A stretch of DNA of 10,525 bases from Paracoccaceae bacterium (GTDB lineage: Bacteria > Pseudomonadota > Alphaproteobacteria > Rhodobacterales > Rhodobacteraceae). The notes under the pieces were generated by a model. That model was given only the letters and a program-made list of their open reading frames with translations, searched no databases and was not told the origin of the DNA. Location of the stretch: contig PXES01000183.1 of assembly GCA_003564655.1 (NCBI GenBank), positions 1 through 10,525 on the forward strand. Reading direction: 5' to 3'. This document shows, one piece after another, positions 6,329 through 10,525 of this stretch (its first letter is position 1; each line of letters starts with the position of its first letter). Position numbers and translations under genes: made by a program.

Positions 6329-9169
6329 CTATTCCGCCGCCTGCGCGTAGCTTTCCACAGGCGGGCAGGTACAGACCAGATTGCGGTCGCCATAGACATT
6401 GTCCACCCGGCCCACTGGCGGCCAATACTTGTCGCCGCGGAAACTCGCGGGCGGGAAGCAGCCCTCCTCGCGTGAATAGGCGCGGTCCCAGTCAGCGACC
6501 AGATCCTCGACGGTATGCGGCGCATGGCGCAGCGGGCTCGCCTCGGCCGGGATCGCGCCATCCTCGACCGCGCGGATCTCGGCGCGGATGGCCAGCAGCG
6601 CGGTCACGAAGCGGTCGATCTCGGCCAGGGTCTCGGACTCGGTCGGCTCGACCATCAGCGTGCCGGAGACGGGCCAGCTCATGGTCGGCGCATGAAAGCC
6701 GTTGTCGATCAACCGCTTGGCGATATCGTCCACGGTGACCCCCGCTGCCGCGAAGGGGCGTGTGTCGAGGATGCATTCATGCGCGACCCGACCCTTGTTG
6801 CCCATGAAGAGAATCTCATAGGCCCCGCGCAACTTTGCTGCGATGTAGTTCGCGTTCAGGATCGCCACCCGCGTCGCCTGGGTCAGCCCCGCGCCGCCCA
6901 TCATCAGGCAATAGGCCCACGAGATCAGCAGGATCGAGGCCGAGCCATAGGGCGCTGCCGCGACCGGCCCCTCGGCGCCGCCGGTCTCGGGGTGGCCAGG
7001 CAGGAAGGGGGCGAGATGTGCCTTCACCCCGATCGGCCCCATGCCGGGGCCACCGCCACCATGCGGGATCGCAAAGGTCTTGTGAAGGTTCAGATGGCTC
7101 ACATCGCCACCGATCTCGCCCGGCTTCACCAGCCCGACCATCGCGTTCAGGTTCGCCCCGTCGATATAGACCTGCCCGCCATGCGCGTGCGTGATGGCGC
7201 AGACCTCGCGCACGGTCTCCTCGAACACGCCATGCGTGCTGGGATAGGTGATCATGCAGGCCGCGAGCCGGTCGCCGGCTTGCGCCGCCTTGTCCCGGAA
7301 ATCATCCAGATCGACATCGCCATTGGGCGCCGATGTCACGACAACCACCTGCATCCCGCACATCTGCGCGCTCGCCGGGTTGGTGCCATGCGCCGACATC
7401 GGGATCAGGCAGATGTCGCGATGCCCCTCGCCGCGCGCGCGGTGATATGCCTGGATCGTCAAGAGGCCGGCATATTCGCCCTGCGCGCCGGAATTGGGCT
7501 GCATCGACATGGCGTCATAGCCGGTGATCTCGCAGAGCTTCGCGCGCAGATCGGCAATCGCCTCGGCATAGCCCTGGGCCTGATCGGGCGGGCAGAACGG
7601 GTGCAGATTGGCGAATTCCGGCCAGGAGAGCGGCATCATCTCGGCCGCCGCGTTCAACTTCATCGTGCACGACCCCAGCGGGATCATCGCCCGGTCAAGC
7701 GCCAGGTCGCGGTCCGAGAGGCGGCGCATGTAGCGCATCATCTCGGTTTCGGCGCGGTTCATGTGAAAGATCGGATGCGTCAGATACGCGCTCTCGCGCA
7801 GAAAGCGGGCCGAGAAGCCGATATCGCCGCGATGCGGCGGCGCACCCTCGATCCCGAAGACGCGCAGCACGCGTAGCAGCACCCGCTCGTCGCAGGTCTC
7901 GTCAAGCGAGATGCCCACATGCGCATTGCCGATCTTGCGCAGGTTCAGCCCCTCGGCGCGCGCGGCGGCCAGGATGCCGGTCTGTCCGACGCCCACCTCG
8001 ACCGTGATGGTGTCGAAATATTCCTTCACCATCACCTGCGCACCCGCCGCGCGCAGCGCGCGGTAGAGCCGCTGGGTCAGGAAATGCACCCGCTCGGCAA
8101 TCGCGCGCAGGCCCTTGGGGCCGTGAAACACGGCATACATCGAGGCCATCACCGCCAAGAGCGCCTGCGCCGTGCAGACATTGCTGGTGGCCTTCTCGCG
8201 CCGGATATGCTGTTCGCGCGTCTGCAGCGACAGCCGGTAGGCCGTGTTGCCGCGCGCATCGACGCTCACCCCCACGATCCGGCCCGGCATCGCGCGTTTG
8301 TAAGCGTCGCGGCAGGAGATGAAGGCCGCATGCGGGCCGCCATAGCCCATCGGCACACCAAATCGCTGCGCGCTGCCAACGGCGATATCGGCATCCATCG
8401 CACCGGGTTCGCGGATCAGCGTCAGCGCCAGCAGATCGGTCGCCATGATCGCCACGGCCTTGGCCGCATGCAGGGCGGCAATGGGGTCGGTGAAATCATG
8501 CAGGTCGCCATAGGAGCCAGGGTACTGGAAGATTGCGCCGAAAACGCTTGCGGGGTCCAGCGTCTCGGGCTCGCCCACGATCACCTCGATCCCCAGCGGC
8601 GCCGCGCGGGTCTTCATGACGGCGATATTCTGCGGATGGCAGTTGGCATCCACGAAGAAGCCGCGCGCCTTCGACTTCGCCACCCGCTGCGCCATCACCA
8701 TCGCCTCGGCACAGGCCGTCGCCTCGTCCAGAAGCGAGGCGTTGGCGATGGGCAGCCCGGTCAGATCGGCGACCATGGTCTGGAAGTTCAAGAGCGCCTC
8801 GAGACGGCCTTGCGCGATCTCGGGCTGATAGGGGGTGTAGGCGGTGTACCAGGCCGGGTTCTCGAAGATGTTGCGCTGGATGGCGGGCGGGGTGATGGTG
8901 CCGTAATAACCCTGCCCGATCAGCGAGGTCAGCCCCCGGTTCTTCGCCCCCACCGCGCGCATCCGGTCGAGAAGCTCGCCCTCCGACAGCGGCGCCCAGC
9001 CCAGCGGCTGGCCCTGACGCAGATCGGCGGGGATCGTCTCGTCGATCAGCTGATCGAGGCTCTCGCACCCCACGATGTCCAGCATCGCGGCCATCTCGTC
9101 CGGCGTCGGGCCGATATGGCGGCGATTGGCGAAATCATAGGGGTTGTAGCTGCTGGGCGTGTAGGCCAT
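6329..9169 (-). CDS. gcvP: Glycine dehydrogenase (decarboxylating), P-protein of the glycine cleavage system
   Basis: The enzyme uses pyridoxal phosphate to decarboxylate glycine and passes the aminomethyl group to the lipoyl arm of H-protein. At 946 residues it is the full single-chain form, with two homologous halves (about 1-440 and 450-946), not the split GcvPA/GcvPB form. Family landmarks include RHIGP near 17-21, GQGYYGTITPP near 86-95, ASLLDEATA near 144-152, MGYGGPHAAF near 274-283, the LGSCTMKLN block near 498-506 and MSAHGTNPAS near 591-600. The PLP-binding lysine lies in SHLNLHKTFAIPHGGGGPG, Lys697. The C-terminal DNVYGDRNLVCTCPP is also typical. The ATG at 9169 has GGAAGGA (complement of 9175-9181) as ribosome binding site. 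It is the last gene of gcvT-gcvH-gcvP and lies 119 bases after gcvH. The frame is unbroken and key residues are present. Confidence 0.98.
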   Translation of the reverse strand: MAYTPSSYNPYDFANRRHIGPTPDEMAAMLDIVGCESLDQLIDETIPADLRQGQPLGWAPLSEGELLDRMRAVGAKNRGLTSLIGQGYYGTITPPAIQRNIFENPAWYTAYTPYQPEIAQGRLEALLNFQTMVADLTGLPIANASLLDEATACAEAMVMAQRVAKSKARGFFVDANCHPQNIAVMKTRAAPLGIEVIVGEPETLDPASVFGAIFQYPGSYGDLHDFTDPIAALHAAKAVAIMATDLLALTLIREPGAMDADIAVGSAQRFGVPMGYGGPHAAFISCRDAYKRAMPGRIVGVSVDARGNTAYRLSLQTREQHIRREKATSNVCTAQALLAVMASMYAVFHGPKGLRAIAERVHFLTQRLYRALRAAGAQVMVKEYFDTITVEVGVGQTGILAAARAEGLNLRKIGNAHVGISLDETCDERVLLRVLRVFGIEGAPPHRGDIGFSARFLRESAYLTHPIFHMNRAETEMMRYMRRLSDRDLALDRAMIPLGSCTMKLNAAAEMMPLSWPEFANLHPFCPPDQAQGYAEAIADLRAKLCEITGYDAMSMQPNSGAQGEYAGLLTIQAYHRARGEGHRDICLIPMSAHGTNPASAQMCGMQVVVVTSAPNGDVDLDDFRDKAAQAGDRLAACMITYPSTHGVFEETVREVCAITHAHGGQVYIDGANLNAMVGLVKPGEIGGDVSHLNLHKTFAIPHGGGGPGMGPIGVKAHLAPFLPGHPETGGAEGPVAAAPYGSASILLISWAYCLMMGGAGLTQATRVAILNANYIAAKLRGAYEILFMGNKGRVAHECILDTRPFAAAGVTVDDIAKRLIDNGFHAPTMSWPVSGTLMVEPTESETLAEIDRFVTALLAIRAEIRAVEDGAIPAEASPLRHAPHTVEDLVADWDRAYSREEGCFPPASFRGDKYWPPVGRVDNVYGDRNLVCTCPPVESYAQAAE

Positions 9170-9213
9170 GGCGCGTCCTTCCGGCAGGTCAGAGACATCG
9201 GGTCCGCGCGCCG

Positions 9214-9271
9214 GGGCCGCCGCCCCCGCGCTGCGGGTGGGTGGGTGGGCAGCCGCGGGGGCGGCGGGCCC
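9214..9271 (-). repeat. 21-bp GC hairpin between gcvH and gcvP
   Basis: The two arms, 9214-9234 and 9249-9271, pair over 21 base pairs, with only two single-base bulges (9254 and 9268) and a 14-base loop. All pairs but one are G-C. In the gcv transcript the structure starts 17 bases after the gcvH stop and ends 44 bases before the gcvP start codon, and it is not followed by a U-run. It is far too long and regular for chance in random GC-rich sequence. Likely roles are partial attenuation or protection of the gcvT-gcvH part of the message, by inference. Confidence 0.75.
9235..9249 (+). other. Perfect G-quadruplex motif GGGTGGGTGGGTGGG
   Basis: Four G-triplets separated by single T residues form the motif known to give very stable parallel G-quadruplexes. 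It fills the loop of the gcvH-gcvP hairpin; its last G also closes the stem. It lies on the + strand, which is the template for gcv transcription, so the mRNA carries the complementary C-rich sequence. Formation in the cell is not shown by sequence. Confidence 0.75.
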
Positions 9272-9288
9272 GGCAGAGGCCGCGCGGG

Positions 9289-9648
9289 TCAGCCAAGGAA
9301 ATCCTTGTAGTCATCCTCGGACATGAAATCGTCGAGCACGCTCATGTCGTCGATCTTCATCTTGAAGAACCACGCATCGCCCAGCGGGTCCTCGTTCACC
9401 AGTCCCGGCGTATCGCTCAGGGCGTCATTGATCTCGACGATCTCGCCATCCACGGGGGCGAGGATGTCCGAGGCCGCCTTGACCGACTCGATCACGCAGA
9501 CCTCGTCGCCGCGGGCGACCATCGCCTCGGTCTCGGGCAGTTCGACGAACACCACATCGCCCAGTTGCTGGGCGGCGTGCTCGGTGATCCCCACGACCAC
9601 AAGGTCACCCTCGACCCGCAGCCATTCATGTTCCTCGGTAAATCGCAT
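9289..9648 (-). CDS. gcvH: Glycine cleavage system H-protein (lipoyl carrier)
   Basis: H-protein shuttles the aminomethyl intermediate from P-protein to T-protein and is re-oxidised by L-protein, all through one lipoylated lysine. The 119-residue product is close to the usual length. It starts RFTEEHEWLRVEGD, has VVGITEHAAQQLGDVVFVELPE in the first half, and carries the lipoylation motif ESVKAASD with Lys57. DPLGDAWFFKMKI follows near 87-99, and the acidic C-terminus is typical. The ATG at 9648 is 9 bases after the gcvT stop, and its ribosome binding site (GAGG within TGAGG, complement of 9656-9660) overlaps that stop codon, which indicates coupled translation. Lipoyl attachment requires LipB/LipA or LplA encoded elsewhere. 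Confidence 0.97.
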   Translation of the reverse strand: MRFTEEHEWLRVEGDLVVVGITEHAAQQLGDVVFVELPETEAMVARGDEVCVIESVKAASDILAPVDGEIVEINDALSDTPGLVNEDPLGDAWFFKMKIDDMSVLDDFMSEDDYKDFLG

Positions 9649-9657
9649 TGTCGTGCC

Positions 9658-10525
9658 TCATTTGCGATAGGTTGGCGGGCGCAAGGGTAGCGGGGCCACA
9701 CGGACAGGCAAGCGTTTCCCGCGCAACTCGGCCCAGATCAGGGTTTCTGGCGTGGCCAGAGCGGTGGGCAGATACCCCATCGCCACCGGACGCCCCAGGC
9801 TTGGCCCGAACCCGCCCGAGGTGATCGCTCCGGCGGGCGTCGGGTCGTCTTCTGCGGCAAAAAGCGGTGTGCCCGCGCGCATCGGCGCGCGCCCCTCGGG
9901 CAACAGGCCCACGCGCTTGCGCACCGGTCCCTCTGCCAGTTCCCGAAGGATCACCTCGGCCCCCGGAAAGCCGCCCGCGCGCGCGCCGCCGGGGCGGCGC
10001 GCCTTCTGGATCGCCCAGTTCAGCCCCGCTTCGACTGGCGTGGTGCCCGTGTCGATGTCGTTGCCGTAGAGGCACAGCCCCGCCTCAAGCCGCAGCGAGT
10101 CGCGCGCGCCAAGGCCCACGGGCGCGACCCCCTTCTGCGCAAGCAGCCCGCGGGCAAATGGCTCGGCCGCATCATCGGGCAGGCAGATCTCGAAGCCGTC
10201 CTCGCCCGTATAGCCCGAGCGCGAGACCCAGAGCGCCCGCCCCTCCCACGCGAACGCGGCCGCATCCATGAAGCGCATCGCCGCGACACCGGGCACCAGC
10301 GTGGCCAGCGCGTCCTCCGCGCCCGGCCCCTGCAGCGCCAGGGCCGCGCGGTCGGTCAGCTCATTGACCTCGATCCCCGGCAGCCCCGCGCGCAGATGCG
10401 CCACATCGGCGGCCTTGCAGGCGGCGTTGACGATCAGGAACAGGTGATCGCCCGCATTGGCCACCATCAGATCGTCCAGGATCCCGCCCGCGTCATTGGT
10501 GAACATCGCATAGCGCTGCCGCCCC
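9658..10525 (-). CDS. gcvT: Aminomethyltransferase, T-protein of the glycine cleavage system, N-terminus cut by the window edge
   Basis: T-protein transfers the methylene carbon from H-protein's aminomethyl-lipoyl arm to tetrahydrofolate and releases ammonia. The visible frame encodes 288 residues and runs off the right edge. The in-frame ATG at 10506 is internal, because the preceding codons (GRQRYA) continue the family motif before MFTNDAGGILDDL. Family length is about 365-375, so some 80 N-terminal residues are missing. Landmarks are VNAACKAADVAHL, whose Asp aligns with the catalytic aspartate of characterised T-proteins, then LALQGPGAEDAL and SRSGYTGEDGFEICLP. Further on are GLGARDSLRLEAGLCLYGND, ITSGGFGPSLGRPVAMGYLP and the C-terminal barrel ending PPTYRK. 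It is first of the visible gcv genes and couples closely to gcvH. Any promoter or glycine riboswitch would lie upstream, beyond the window. Confidence 0.97.
   Translation of the reverse strand, partial: GRQRYAMFTNDAGGILDDLMVANAGDHLFLIVNAACKAADVAHLRAGLPGIEVNELTDRAALALQGPGAEDALATLVPGVAAMRFMDAAAFAWEGRALWVSRSGYTGEDGFEICLPDDAAEPFARGLLAQKGVAPVGLGARDSLRLEAGLCLYGNDIDTGTTPVEAGLNWAIQKARRPGGARAGGFPGAEVILRELAEGPVRKRVGLLPEGRAPMRAGTPLFAAEDDPTPAGAITSGGFGPSLGRPVAMGYLPTALATPETLIWAELRGKRLPVRVAPLPLRPPTYRK

Larger units (their letters stand above)
9170..9288 (-). other. gcvH-gcvP intergenic segment
   Basis: This 119-base spacer inside an otherwise compact operon carries a large GC-only hairpin (9214-9271), then about 35 bases of plain sequence, then the gcvP ribosome binding site. 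I see no reading frame and no AT-rich promoter-like stretch. Its length contrasts with the 9-base gap between gcvT and gcvH. Confidence 0.75.

Noticed and set aside
5983..6738. 251-codon + strand frame across the convergent junction and the gcvP end
   Set aside because: It overlaps the 3' part of gcvP in antisense, is extremely rich in Arg, Pro and Ala, and starts on the stop codon of the preceding gene without a usable binding site of its own.
9170..9288. Glycine riboswitch ahead of gcvP
   Set aside because: No glycine aptamer-like architecture is visible. The segment is explained by one long hairpin, and a riboswitch would be expected before gcvT, outside the window.
6515..9310. Two very long + strand reading frames (453 and 463 codons) opposite gcvP
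   Set aside because: They are antisense to a clearly functional, full-length gcvP. They arise because GC-rich third positions remove stop codons from the opposite strand, and they have no ribosome binding sites or recognisable protein.
10504..10506. ATG at 10506 as the true start of gcvT
   Set aside because: It lies inside the conserved MFTN-type motif and the reading frame continues upstream with family-like residues to the window edge.
1..10525. CRISPR arrays, tRNA/rRNA genes, insertion sequences or phage genes
   Set aside because: I found no regularly spaced repeats, no cloverleaf-like or rRNA sequence, and no transposase or integrase reading frame on either strand.

Overview
The window is GC-rich alphaproteobacterial DNA, most like the Rhodobacteraceae (roseobacter/Rhodobacter group). 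The evidence is the protein style, the stator gene order with a MotE-like gene, a CtrA-type operator in a flagellar promoter region, and very high GC at third codon positions. No species is claimed. It contains two unrelated blocks that converge on a roughly 340-base non-coding junction.

The left block (1-5986) is part of a flagellar cluster. fliF (MS ring) runs leftward and is cut by the window edge. A 124-base divergent promoter region follows, with a CtrA-like box at its exact midpoint. Rightward from it come fliL, a small bitopic membrane protein (probably the DUF6468 family), a MotE-like protein, motA, and a 696-codon gene for an exported protein with an AMIN-like N-terminal domain and a helical-repeat body. 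Two junctions are ATGA overlaps, which suggests translational coupling. The rightward genes look like a stator-assembly module: the MotA proton channel, FliL around it, a MotE-type periplasmic protein, and an uncharacterised large periplasmic protein coupled to motA. No motB is present in the window.

The junction (5987-6328) has no credible gene but holds several inverted repeats. One is a strong GC hairpin shortly after the flagellar operon that probably serves as a terminator.

The right block (6329-10525), on the minus strand, is the glycine cleavage operon gcvT-gcvH-gcvP, with gcvT cut at its N-terminal side by the window edge. gcvT and gcvH are 9 bases apart. gcvH and gcvP are separated by 119 bases holding a 21-bp GC-only hairpin whose loop is a perfect four-tract G-quadruplex motif on the + strand. 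The proteins catalyse glycine decarboxylation (P), carry the aminomethyl group on lipoyl-lysine (H), and transfer it to tetrahydrofolate (T). L-protein is not encoded here.

The least explained parts are the 696-residue protein downstream of motA and the hairpin/G-quadruplex element between gcvH and gcvP.
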